Origin: Micromonospora alfalfae
GTDB lineage: Bacteria; Actinomycetota; Actinomycetes; Mycobacteriales; Micromonosporaceae
Assembly (NCBI RefSeq): GCF_022230925.1
Contig: NZ_JAKKFH010000018.1
Span: 122,629-186,628 of the forward strand
DNA length: 64,000 nucleotides
Reading direction: 5' to 3'
In this document: positions 15,177 through 22,942 of the stretch, one piece after another
How positions within the stretch are numbered: the stretch's first letter is position 1
Layout of the letters: the number at the start of each line of letters is the position of its first letter
The notes under the pieces: generated by a model
Seen by the model: the letters and a program-made list of their open reading frames with translations, nothing else
The model's database searches: none
Told to the model about the DNA's origin: nothing
Made by a program: the position numbers and the translations under genes

Positions 15177-16334
15177 TCAGGCGGCGGGACGCACCGAGCC
15201 GCCTCGTAGCGCGGCGGTCAGCGCGTCGATGACGCGGTCCTGGTCGGCGTCGCTGAGCCCCGGGTAGAGCGGCAGCGACAGCTGCTGGGAGTAGAACAAC
15301 TCGGCCACCGGGCAGGACCCGCGCCGGTAGCCCAGGTCGGCGAAGGCCGGGTGCCAGTGCACCGGGATGTAGTTGACCTGCACGCCGATGCCGGCGGCCC
15401 GCATCCGGTCGTACACCTCGCGGCGTCGTCCGTCGAGCACCCGGATCGGGTAGAGGTGCCAGGCCGGGTCGGCCCACGACCTGCGCTTCGGCAGCAGTAC
15501 GCCGTCCAGGTCGGCCAGCGCCTCGTCGTAGTGGGCGACCAGGGCGCTGCGGCGGGCCGTGAACTCGCCGAGCCGACGCAGTTGGCTGCGACCCAGGGCG
15601 CAGAGCACGTCCGGCAGTCGGTAGTTCAGCCCGAACTCGTGCACCTCCTGGTGCCAGCCGCCCTCGTCCGGGAAACGCAGGTCGTCGCGTTCGCGGACCA
15701 CGCCGACGCCACGGAACCGGCGGGCCCGCTTCAGGATCTCCGGGTCCAGCGCCGCGACGGCGCCGCCCTCGGCGGTGGTCAGGTTCTTCGTGGGGAAGAA
15801 CGAGAACGTGGTCAGGTCGGCGAGCGAACCGACCGGCCGACCGTGGTACGTCCCGCCGATCGAGTGCGCCGCGTCGGCGAGCAGCAGCGCGTCGCTGCCC
15901 TCGACCGACTTGCGCAGCGCGTCGTAGTCGGCGGGGTGGCCGGCGTAGTCGACAGCGGCGACGACAGTCGTCCGCGAGGTGACGGCGGCGGCGGCCGCCG
16001 CCGGGTCGAGGCAGAACGTCTCGTCGTCGACGTCGGCGAACACGATCTTCGCGCCGAGGGCGACAGCGCTGCTGGCGGTCGCCACGAACGTCATCGGTGG
16101 GACGACCACCTCGTCGCCCGGCCCCACCCCGGCCGCCGCGTACGCCACGTGCAGCGCCGCGGTGCCGTTGGAGACGGCGGCGACACCGACCCCGCCGGTC
16201 CACCGGGCGAGGTCGGCCTCGAAGGCGTCGACCTGCGGACCGGTGGTGAGCCAGTCGCCGCGCAGCACGTCCGCGACGGCTGCGACGTCGTCCTCGCTGA
16301 TCGACTGCCGGCCGTACGGGAGCATCTCTGTCAT
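15177..16334 (-). CDS. pseC: UDP-4-amino-4,6-dideoxy-AltNAc transaminase (PseC)
   Basis: This PLP-dependent aminotransferase of the DegT/DnrJ/EryC1 family (385 aa) converts the 4-keto sugar from PseB into the 4-amino sugar. It has the substrate loop SNGTAALHVAYAA, LLADAAHSIGG, and the PLP lysine in FSFFPTKNLTTAEGG. The C-terminal INYIPVHWHP-like segment (here VNYIPVHWHP) is typical of PseC. The start ATG 16334 overlaps the pseB stop as ATGA. A second in-frame ATG lies three codons on. Confidence 0.9.
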   Translation of the reverse strand: MTEMLPYGRQSISEDDVAAVADVLRGDWLTTGPQVDAFEADLARWTGGVGVAAVSNGTAALHVAYAAAGVGPGDEVVVPPMTFVATASSAVALGAKIVFADVDDETFCLDPAAAAAAVTSRTTVVAAVDYAGHPADYDALRKSVEGSDALLLADAAHSIGGTYHGRPVGSLADLTTFSFFPTKNLTTAEGGAVAALDPEILKRARRFRGVGVVRERDDLRFPDEGGWHQEVHEFGLNYRLPDVLCALGRSQLRRLGEFTARRSALVAHYDEALADLDGVLLPKRRSWADPAWHLYPIRVLDGRRREVYDRMRAAGIGVQVNYIPVHWHPAFADLGYRRGSCPVAELFYSQQLSLPLYPGLSDADQDRVIDALTAALRGGSVRPAA

Positions 16335-17314
16335 CCGTTGATGCCGAGCATGTCGCGCAACTGCTCGACGGTGAGCCACTCGTCGTTGGTGTCCGACTGG
16401 TAGGCGAAGCCGTCCGGGACCGGGTCGCAGTCGACCGGCGCCTGGTAGCCCCAGGTGGCGATGGTCGGCTGGACGATGAACCGGCCGTCGGCGCGCAGCG
16501 TCCGCCGGCTGTCGTCGGGGGCGATCATCTCCTCGTGCAGCTTCTCGCCCGGCCGGATCCCGATCTCGTGGGTGGTGGCGTCCGGGGCCACGGCCTCGAC
16601 CAGGTCGAGGATGCGCATGCTCGGGATGCGCGGCACGAACAGCTCGCCGCCCTGCATCTGGTCGAACGAGTCCATGACGAACTGCACGGCCTGGTCCAGG
16701 GTGATCCAGAAGCGGGTCATCCGTTTGTCGGTGATCGGCAGGCTCTTGCCCTCGGCGGCCAGCCGGCGGAACAGCGGGACCACCGATCCGCGGCTGCCCA
16801 CCACGTTGCCGTAGCGCACCACCGAGAACCGGGTGGGGTGCTGGGCGGCGTAGTGGTTGGCGGAGACGAACAGCTTGTCGCCGACCAGCTTCGTCGCGCC
16901 GTACAGGTTGATCGGGCTGGACGCCTTGTCGGTGGAGAGGGCGATGACCTTCTTGACACCGGCCTCGATCGCCGCGTCGACGACGTGCTGTGAGCCGGTG
17001 ATGTTGGTGGCGATGTACTCCGAGGGGTTGTACTCCGCGGTGTCCACCTGCTTCAGCGCGGCGGCGTGCACCACGTGGTCGACGCCGTGCATGGCCCGGG
17101 TGAGGCGGTGCCGGTCCCGGATGTCGCCGATGAACCAGCGCAGCCGCGGGTCGTCGCCAAGTTGCTGGCGCAGCTCGTACTGCTTGAGCTCGTCGCGGGA
17201 GAACACCACCACGCGGGCGGGGTCGGCCTCGTTGAGGATGTGCCGGAGGAACGTCCTGCCGAAGGAACCCGTTCCCCCGGTGATCAGAATGGACGATCCA
17301 TTCAACTCACTCAA
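16331..17314 (-). CDS. pseB: UDP-GlcNAc 4,6-dehydratase, 5-inverting (PseB)
   Basis: This is the first enzyme of pseudaminic acid synthesis, an extended SDR of 327 aa. NAD(P) binding is shown by ITGGTGSFG, and the catalytic region by STDKASSPINLYGATK with the Tyr-x-x-x-Lys pair. The PseB/FlaA1-type C-terminus GEKLHEEMI is present. This type is distinct from the larger membrane-bound retaining dehydratases. I chose TTG 17314, preceded at 7-8 bases by GGGAG. Upstream in-frame sequence to 17578 is not homologous. The gene heads an operon of six overlapping or nearly abutting genes ending with pseG. Confidence 0.9.
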   Translation of the reverse strand: MSELNGSSILITGGTGSFGRTFLRHILNEADPARVVVFSRDELKQYELRQQLGDDPRLRWFIGDIRDRHRLTRAMHGVDHVVHAAALKQVDTAEYNPSEYIATNITGSQHVVDAAIEAGVKKVIALSTDKASSPINLYGATKLVGDKLFVSANHYAAQHPTRFSVVRYGNVVGSRGSVVPLFRRLAAEGKSLPITDKRMTRFWITLDQAVQFVMDSFDQMQGGELFVPRIPSMRILDLVEAVAPDATTHEIGIRPGEKLHEEMIAPDDSRRTLRADGRFIVQPTIATWGYQAPVDCDPVPDGFAYQSDTNDEWLTVEQLRDMLGING

Positions 17315-17679
17315 TGTGGTGCTCCCGTGTTCGTGGATGAACGAGCGGCCCTGGGCCGGCCGACCGGGGTGACACGCTAGCCATGGCGGGTTAACTCCCC
17401 GGCGCTCGCGGGTGAACCACAACCTCTGCTCCCGTGAATGCCGAACACCGCGTAGGCGAACACTTCCGACCGCCCCGGATGTGGGCTGACCTGGCCGGAT
17501 CGGGCCGCTACAGTGACCGCGCGAACGACCCGGCGGCCCGGCGCGCAGCCGGTACCCACGTTCACCCGACATCCACACCGGCTCGGTGCGAACGGGCCAC
17601 AGCGGGCGTCACCGACGCCGGCCGGTAGGCCCGTCGGATCAGCGCGGGCCCGGTACGGCCGGCAATTCTGGAGGCGTTC
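17315..17679. promoter_or_regulatory. Divergent control region, pseB and membrane protein
   Basis: These 365 bases lie between two divergent starts and contain no gene that I can support. A GTTAAC site lies at 17390-17395, about 75 bases upstream of pseB. The sequence GGGCCGCTACAGTGACC near 17504-17520 could hold a -10-like TACAGT for the plus-strand gene. These are visual guesses only. Confidence 0.35.
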
Positions 17680-19416
17680 ATGGCACCCGGTAGTGACGTG
17701 ACCGAACGGCCGGCGGTGGTGGTCGAGACGCCGAGCGGCCCGCCCGCCCGACGTTGGCTGGTGCCGCTGCTGCTGCTCGTCGGTTGGGTGCTCAGCGTGG
17801 CCTGGCGCATGTGGTGGTCCCGGCACATCGTGCTGCCGATCGCGCACACCGACGAGGACAGCTACCTGAACACCGCCCGCGCGTTGGCCGGCGGTCCGGG
17901 GGGCTTCAGCAGCGAGAACGACCTGCTGCGCCGGGTCGGCTACCCGATGCTGATCTCGCCGGCGTTCCTCGGGGACCGGGATTTCACCGACAGCTACCGG
18001 GTCGTCCAGCTGATCAACGCGATGGTGAACTCGACGCTGCTGCCGCTGGCGTACCTGTTCGGTCGTCGCCTGTTTCAGCTGCGCCGCTCGTACGCGCTGC
18101 TCGGCGCGGTCGCGGCGGCGACCCTGCCGGCCACCGCCTTCTACGCTGGCGTCGCCATGATCGATGCGGTGATGGCGCCGCTGGTGGTCGCCTGGCTGCT
18201 CGCCGTGCACCGCTGGATCACCCGGCCCGGCCCGCTCGCCGCCGCCACCGTTGGCCTGCTCGTCGGCGGGTTCCACCTGCTGCACTCCCGCGGCCTGGTG
18301 ATCGTGGCAGTGCACGCCGGGTTGGTCCTGCTGCTGTTCGTCCGCCGCCGGATCAGCCCGCCCGTGGTGCTCGCGGCGCTGCTGCCGGTGCTCGCCATGG
18401 CGCTCGTCAACGAGGCCGCCATCCGCTACCTCGGCGGCAAGGTCTACCTGCTCGGCAGCACCCCCGGCGGCAGCACCCTCGACGCGGTCGCCTCCGCCCA
18501 GGGCGTGGTCCGGGTGAGCGCCGCGGTCACCACCCAGCTCTGGTACCTCGTCGTGATCACGTTTGGAACGGCCGGGGTGGCCTGGGCCGGTGCCGTCCGC
18601 GAGCTGTGGCGTCCACGGCACGGCGACGCGGCCCGCTGGACGATGGGCGTGGCGCTCGCGGTGACCGTCGGGGTGGCCGGCGGCGCGTCGGTGATCCTGT
18701 CCGGCATCACCGGCAAGCCGCTGGACGCGATCTACGGCCGCTACGTGCAGATGCTGGCACCGTTCTGGCTGCTGGTCGGGTTGGGGGTGCTGTTCACCGC
18801 CGGGTGGCGGGTGGTGCTGCGCCGGGCGGCGGTCGCGGTGGCGTTGCTGGTCGGTGGTGGCGCGCTGGTCGCGGCCCGACTCGCGTACGTGGCCGGCCAG
18901 GGCCACCGGTTGCGCTACGGCGGGTTCAGCGCATCGGACCTGGCGGCGTTGACCGGGGGCTGGCGGGAGCTACGACCGGTGGTCGGGTCGCTGGTCGGCG
19001 TCGCCGGCTGCGTGCTGCTCGTCGCCACGGTCCGGTTGCCCCGCCTGCGGCTGCCCGTCCTCGGTGCCCTCGTGGTGGTCAACCTCATCACGATGCAGGT
19101 GATCGACCAACGGATCGTGCGACCGACTGCTGCGAGCACCGCCCCGACACCCCGGGTGGCCGACGTCGGCGTACGCCCCGGCGAGCGGGTGTGGGCCTCG
19201 ACCGGCGTGCACTACGTCCTCCGGTTCAACCTCAGCCACCAGGTGACCTGGAGCGACGTCCGGTGGTTCGGCGACAAACAGCCGCCGGCCGCGGCGCAGG
19301 TCGTGTTCGCCCGCTGGGCACCGGGGCAGGTCGACGACTGGGACGGCGCGGCGTACGGCTTCGTCCGACTCGGCGGCAACCCGGAGCAGCACTGGGCCGC
19401 CTGGCGGCGGGCCTGA
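17680..19416 (+). CDS. Polytopic membrane protein, GT39/GT-C-like
   Basis: This 578-aa integral membrane protein has about ten to twelve hydrophobic segments. The first luminal loop carries HTDEDSYLNTARAL, resembling the acidic first-loop motif of GT-C transferases that use polyprenyl-phosphate sugars. The short extracytoplasmic C-terminal region ends at residue 578. It could transfer a lipid-linked sugar onto the surface glycan or protein. The acceptor is unknown. It diverges from the pse operon, and a strong hairpin follows its stop. Related proteins in this window are at 37769 and 47795. Confidence 0.65.
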   Translation: MAPGSDVTERPAVVVETPSGPPARRWLVPLLLLVGWVLSVAWRMWWSRHIVLPIAHTDEDSYLNTARALAGGPGGFSSENDLLRRVGYPMLISPAFLGDRDFTDSYRVVQLINAMVNSTLLPLAYLFGRRLFQLRRSYALLGAVAAATLPATAFYAGVAMIDAVMAPLVVAWLLAVHRWITRPGPLAAATVGLLVGGFHLLHSRGLVIVAVHAGLVLLLFVRRRISPPVVLAALLPVLAMALVNEAAIRYLGGKVYLLGSTPGGSTLDAVASAQGVVRVSAAVTTQLWYLVVITFGTAGVAWAGAVRELWRPRHGDAARWTMGVALAVTVGVAGGASVILSGITGKPLDAIYGRYVQMLAPFWLLVGLGVLFTAGWRVVLRRAAVAVALLVGGGALVAARLAYVAGQGHRLRYGGFSASDLAALTGGWRELRPVVGSLVGVAGCVLLVATVRLPRLRLPVLGALVVVNLITMQVIDQRIVRPTAASTAPTPRVADVGVRPGERVWASTGVHYVLRFNLSHQVTWSDVRWFGDKQPPAAAQVVFARWAPGQVDDWDGAAYGFVRLGGNPEQHWAAWRRA

Positions 19417-19425
19417 CCCACCGCA

Positions 19426-19470
19426 TCCCGGTGGACACCGTTGTTCGTTAACGGCGGATGTCCACCGGGA
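19426..19470. terminator. Hairpin terminator between convergent genes
   Basis: Perfect 12-bp outer arms (19426-19437 TCCCGGTGGACA and 19459-19470) enclose an inner 5-bp stem (CCGTT 19438-19442, AACGG 19450-19454) with a 4-base bulge. It lies between the membrane protein gene (+) and pseH (-). The apical part includes GTTAAC. Confidence 0.7.
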
Positions 19471-19517
19471 GCACTGCCGGTTAATCGTTTCGGTCTATTG
19501 CGGAAAGGATTCGACAA

Positions 19518-20054
19518 TCAGCGTTGGCGGCGGTCCGCCCGGGCCAGGGAAATCGGGATGACGGTGATTTCCCGGCCGCCGGACAGCTCCTGCCGCGGGG
19601 TGCCCTCGACGAATCGGAAACGCCGGTTCATCTGTCGTACGACGGTATTGTGGCCGAGCACCTCGCCGTCGAGTCGGTCCAGGTGCAGCCCGTCGAAGGC
19701 GTACTCGACGGCCTCCCGCATGACCCCCAGCCAGGCGGGCAGTGTCTCGCCCCGCCCGTCCAGCCCGTCGGCGTCGAGATAGAAGCCCCACGCGCCGGTG
19801 CGAGGGCCGTCCAACCGCAGGTCGAAGAAGGTGACCACACCACAGGGCCGGTCGTCGCGGACGTACACCAGCACTCGCCGGGACGGGTCGTCGCGGACCG
19901 CCGCCCACCACCGGTCATGCTCGTCGGCGGTGATCTCGTGACTGGTCTTGCTGACCTGCCGATTGGTTTCCTGATTACGCCAGGACAACATCAGATGAAC
20001 GTCGTCCGTCGTCGCTTCGCGTAGCACGCGCGTCTCGCTTTCCTGGCTGTTCAC
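19518..20054 (-). CDS. pseH: PseH-like GNAT N-acyltransferase
   Basis: This GNAT acyltransferase (178 aa) is of the PseH type, which acylates the 4-amino group of UDP-4-amino-4,6-dideoxy-AltNAc. It starts with LREATTDDVHLMLSWRNQ, the usual PseH/RimJ-like N-terminus. The acyl-CoA site is around WLGVMREAVEYAFDGL, then HNTVVRQMNRRFRFVEG. GTG 20054 gives a family-normal length. The frame is open to 20165 but that would run into the divergent ACP promoter. The neighbouring carrier-protein cassette raises the possibility that the donor is not plain acetyl-CoA. Confidence 0.75.
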   Translation of the reverse strand: MNSQESETRVLREATTDDVHLMLSWRNQETNRQVSKTSHEITADEHDRWWAAVRDDPSRRVLVYVRDDRPCGVVTFFDLRLDGPRTGAWGFYLDADGLDGRGETLPAWLGVMREAVEYAFDGLHLDRLDGEVLGHNTVVRQMNRRFRFVEGTPRQELSGGREITVIPISLARADRRQR

Positions 20055-20127
20055 ATCGGGTTCCGGCACCTTACCCGGGCCCACCGGGAAATCAGATATG
20101 CATTCGTTGGGTTGTAGACTGCGGCGC

Positions 20128-20379
20128 ATGAACGAATTGAGTCGCGCGCAGATCCGCGACCTCATGGCTCAGGTGCTGAAGAATCAGGACAAGGAGCTGC
20201 CCGCAGACGACGCGGCGCAGTTGCGGGAGATCGGCTTCCGGTCGCTCGACTTCTCCGAACTGGCCCTGCGGGTGGAGGACGAGACGGGGGAGGAGCTCAA
20301 CTTCGACGCCCCCGGGCTGCGTCGCATCGCCACCGTCGGGGACGTCCTCGACTTCCTCGTCGAGCTTCAACACCAGTGA
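20128..20379 (+). CDS. Acyl carrier protein
   Basis: This 83-aa stand-alone carrier protein has its phosphopantetheine attachment serine in IGFRSLDFSELA, where canonical ACPs have a DSL-type motif. Acidic helix II follows (LRVEDETGEEL). It starts at ATG 20128. An upstream in-frame ATG at 20098 adds ten basic residues and is less likely. Its stop overlaps the ligase start as GTGA. The R-S-L context instead of D-S-L is a mild oddity of specialised carriers. It likely holds the acyl group activated by the next gene product. Confidence 0.85.
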   Translation: MNELSRAQIRDLMAQVLKNQDKELPADDAAQLREIGFRSLDFSELALRVEDETGEELNFDAPGLRRIATVGDVLDFLVELQHQ

Positions 20380-21656
20380 CCGTCGCGACGTCGCGCCACC
20401 CCACCCCCGCCAGCCCGGAGCCAGCCGGTGTCGACAACCGGCTCGTCATCGGTGGCGCGGCGGTGACCTGGCGTTCGCTGCCGACGCCCAACCTGCCCGA
20501 CCCGGCGGCGGTGCTCGCCCGCTCCGCAGTGCACGCGCTCACCGCGGCGCGGCAGCACGCCGTGCACGGCACCGAGCTGCTGCTCAGCACAGCGGGTCGG
20601 GTCGACGCGGTGCTGCGCACCGAGCTGCTGGAGGCCGGGTTCACAGTCGGCGTCCTCGAGGACGACGGCGTGCACCCGAGCGCACCGGCCCGGCCGCGAG
20701 CCGCCGAGCCGGGCCGGCTCTGGCTGCTGACCTCGGGCTCCACCGGGCGTCCGAAGCGGGTCGGGCACACCCTCGACACGCTGACCACGGTGCGGGCCGA
20801 CCAGCCTGAGCGGACCTGGCTCTGCCCGTACGCCCCGGGCACGTACGCCTGGTGGCAGGTCGTCACCCTGTCGCTGACCCAGCCCGGCCAGCACCTGGTG
20901 GTGGTCGAGCCCGACGAGTTGGACGACTGGCCCACTGTCGCGGCCACCCACCGGGTGGACGCGGCCTCCGGCACCCCGACCTTCTGGCGGCGCACCCTCT
21001 ACCGGGACGCCGCGGCGCTGGCCCGAGTGCCGTTGCGCCAGATCACCCTCGGCGGGGAACCGGTGGACCAGGCGATCCTGGACCAACTGCGGGAGGTCTT
21101 CCCGACGGCCCGGATCTCCTGGATCTACGCGTCCTCCGAAGTGGGGGCATCCATTGTGGTGCACGACGGGCGGGCCGGGTTCCCTGTCGACTGGCTGGAC
21201 CGGGAAACCCCGGGCCGGCCGACGCTCTCCGTCCGCGACGACGAGCTGGTGGTCACCTCCCCGTACCACGGGGCCGGTCTCGCCGGCCCGATCCGCACCG
21301 GGGACCGGGTGCAGGTGCTCGACGGCCGGGTGCTGATCACCGGCCGACGTGACTCCGACGAGATCAACGTCGGTGGTAGCAAGGTCTCCGCCGGCGTGGT
21401 GCGCGGCGTGCTCGCCGGTCATCCGGCGGTCGCCTGGGCCCGGGTGACCGGCCGCCGCGCCCCGGTGCTCGGGCGGATGGTTGTCGCCGAGGTGGTTCTC
21501 GCCGCCGTCGGCCCGTCCGGCGCCGACACCGGTGTGCCGGACGAGGCAGCGCTGGTCCGCTGGTGCGCCGACCGGCTCCCCGAGCACGCGGTGCCGCGCC
21601 GCATTCGCGTCCTGACCGACATTCCCGTCAAGGAGACCCTGAAGAGCGATGTCTGA
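20376..21656 (+). CDS. AMP-dependent acyl ligase (ANL superfamily)
   Basis: This adenylate-forming enzyme, 426 aa, is shorter than acyl-CoA synthetases (500-550). The ATP loop is LTSGSTGRPKRVGHT. The A5-like block is ISWIYASSEVGAS, and the C-terminal hinge and lid region has TGRRDSDEINVGGSKVSA, ending with the lysine of IPVKETLKSD. The N-terminal 100 residues look compressed, as in small ligases that load a stand-alone ACP. GTG 20376 overlaps the ACP stop, and the stop overlaps the next start by 8 bases. The likely reaction is acid + ATP onto the adjacent ACP. The identity of the acid is unknown. Confidence 0.8.
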   Translation: MTVATSRHPTPASPEPAGVDNRLVIGGAAVTWRSLPTPNLPDPAAVLARSAVHALTAARQHAVHGTELLLSTAGRVDAVLRTELLEAGFTVGVLEDDGVHPSAPARPRAAEPGRLWLLTSGSTGRPKRVGHTLDTLTTVRADQPERTWLCPYAPGTYAWWQVVTLSLTQPGQHLVVVEPDELDDWPTVAATHRVDAASGTPTFWRRTLYRDAAALARVPLRQITLGGEPVDQAILDQLREVFPTARISWIYASSEVGASIVVHDGRAGFPVDWLDRETPGRPTLSVRDDELVVTSPYHGAGLAGPIRTGDRVQVLDGRVLITGRRDSDEINVGGSKVSAGVVRGVLAGHPAVAWARVTGRRAPVLGRMVVAEVVLAAVGPSGADTGVPDEAALVRWCADRLPEHAVPRRIRVLTDIPVKETLKSDV

Positions 21657-22404
21657 GCCAGCCGACACCCAGCTCGTCCCGCCCAGCTCCGTGGTCCTCG
21701 TCTCCGGCGGTTCCCGTGGCCTGGGCCTGGCCATCGTCACCGACCTGCTCGACGCGGGCGTACGCGTGGCCGCGTTCGCCCGCACCATCACCCCGGAGTT
21801 GGAGAAGCTCACCGCCGAGCACCCGGACCGGGTGCACGTCGGCTCGGTGGACGTCACCGACCTGCGCGCCGCGCAGAGCTTCGTCCGCGAGGTGGAGCAG
21901 CGCCTCGGCCCGATCGACGGCATCGTCAACAACGCCGCCATGGGGCAGGACTCTCTGCACGCGCACACCGCAACCGACGACATCGCCCGGATCATCGAGA
22001 CCAATCTGACGGCCCCGCTACAGCTGACCCGGCTGGTGATCCGCCGGATGCTCACCAAGGGGCTGCGCGGGCGGATCGTGAACATCACCTCGATCTGCGG
22101 GCAGCGCGGTTTCCCCGGCCTCGTCGCGTACTCGGCCACCAAGGGCGGCATGGACGCCGCCACCCGCTCGCTCGCCCGCGAACTGGGCGGCCGGATGCTT
22201 GTCAACTCGGTCGCGCCAGGGTTCTTCGCCTCGGAGATGTCCGCCGTGCTCGGTCCGACCCAACTCGACCAGATCGTGCGCCGCACCCCGACCGGTCACC
22301 TGACCGAGCCGGTGGAGGTCACCCCGGTCGTGCGGATGCTGCTGCGCGAGCACACCAACATCAACGGCCAGGTCATCGTGGTGGACGGTGCCGCCGCCAT
22401 CTGA
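21649..22404 (+). CDS. Short-chain dehydrogenase, FabG-like
   Basis: This 251-aa classical SDR has the cofactor motif VSGGSRGLGLA, NNAAMG, catalytic serine in ITSICGQ, and YSATKGG with the Tyr-x-x-x-Lys pair. It has the oligomer end VIVVDGAAAI typical of 3-oxoacyl-ACP reductases. Coupled to the ACP and ligase, it may reduce a 3-keto acyl-ACP to a 3-hydroxyacyl group. A sugar-dehydrogenase role cannot be excluded. Confidence 0.8.
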   Translation: MSEPADTQLVPPSSVVLVSGGSRGLGLAIVTDLLDAGVRVAAFARTITPELEKLTAEHPDRVHVGSVDVTDLRAAQSFVREVEQRLGPIDGIVNNAAMGQDSLHAHTATDDIARIIETNLTAPLQLTRLVIRRMLTKGLRGRIVNITSICGQRGFPGLVAYSATKGGMDAATRSLARELGGRMLVNSVAPGFFASEMSAVLGPTQLDQIVRRTPTGHLTEPVEVTPVVRMLLREHTNINGQVIVVDGAAAI

Positions 22405-22912
22405 CCTGCGGCCGGTTCCCCTGCCTGTGCGACCGGCACGGCACAGCGGGGCGGCCGTGCCGCGTCCGGTGCCGGGGCTGCTCGCCGCCGCCGAGCAGCA
22501 TCTGCGCATCGGATCGCCGGCCGCGATGGCCGATGCGGTGACCCGCAGTCACCTCGACGATGGACGGTGCGTCGGCTGGTACGGCCCACCGGCGCCCGGC
22601 TGGCGGGTGGCCATCGACGCGGAGCGCGCCGACGCCCCGGTGCCCCCGGCGCTGGCCCGCCGGTTCGGCACGGCTGACTTCTGGGCCCGCTGGACCCGGG
22701 CCGAATGCTGGTGCAAGTTGGCCGATGTGTCGGTGATGGCCTGGTGGCGGCGCCATGGTCTGGGCTCGCCGGCCGGCGGATCGGCGATCTGGCGGACCCT
22801 CGCGGTGGACGACCTGGTGGTCACCGTCGGCTTCGCCCCGACCCTCCCACCCCGCGATCTTGCACTTTCTGACGGCGAATCGCGGCTTACGCGCCCTTCG
22901 CCGGGACAGTAA
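22388..22912 (+). CDS. 4'-phosphopantetheinyl transferase-like protein
   Basis: This 174-aa protein carries the two marks of the PPTase superfamily. A D-x-E-type metal site occurs in VAIDAERAD, and RRFGTADFWARWTRAECWCK corresponds to the W-T-x-K-E-A-x-x-K helix, with Arg-Ala-Glu in place of Lys-Glu-Ala. It probably activates the adjacent ACP by adding phosphopantetheine from CoA. It overlaps the SDR gene by 17 bases. GTG 22427 is an alternative start. The last 20 codons, including the TAA stop, lie inside a palindromic repeat, so the natural C-terminus may have been altered by that element. Substituted metal and lysine positions leave activity uncertain. Confidence 0.6.
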   Translation: MPPPSDLRPVPLPVRPARHSGAAVPRPVPGLLAAAEQHLRIGSPAAMADAVTRSHLDDGRCVGWYGPPAPGWRVAIDAERADAPVPPALARRFGTADFWARWTRAECWCKLADVSVMAWWRRHGLGSPAGGSAIWRTLAVDDLVVTVGFAPTLPPRDLALSDGESRLTRPSPGQ

Positions 22913-22928
22913 ACGCAAGATCGCGGGG
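22850..22928. repeat. Long palindromic repeat overlapping a gene 3' end
   Basis: Perfect 14-bp arms CCCCGCGATCTTGC (22850-22863) and complement (22915-22928) enclose further partly complementary sequence (GACGGCGAA with TTCGCCGGGAC). The element contains the stop codon of the PPTase-like gene and lies before the convergent pseI stop at 22943. Elements with a GATCTTGC stem resemble the palindromes at 5154 and 10496 in their GATC core. Confidence 0.65.
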
Positions 22929-22942
22929 CGGGGTGGGGTGGG

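Noticed and set aside
12818..15232. 804-codon plus-strand open frame opposite the pse operon
   Set aside because: It is low-complexity (Ser/Arg/Ala), has no domain, and is covered by coupled minus-strand genes with recognisable folds.
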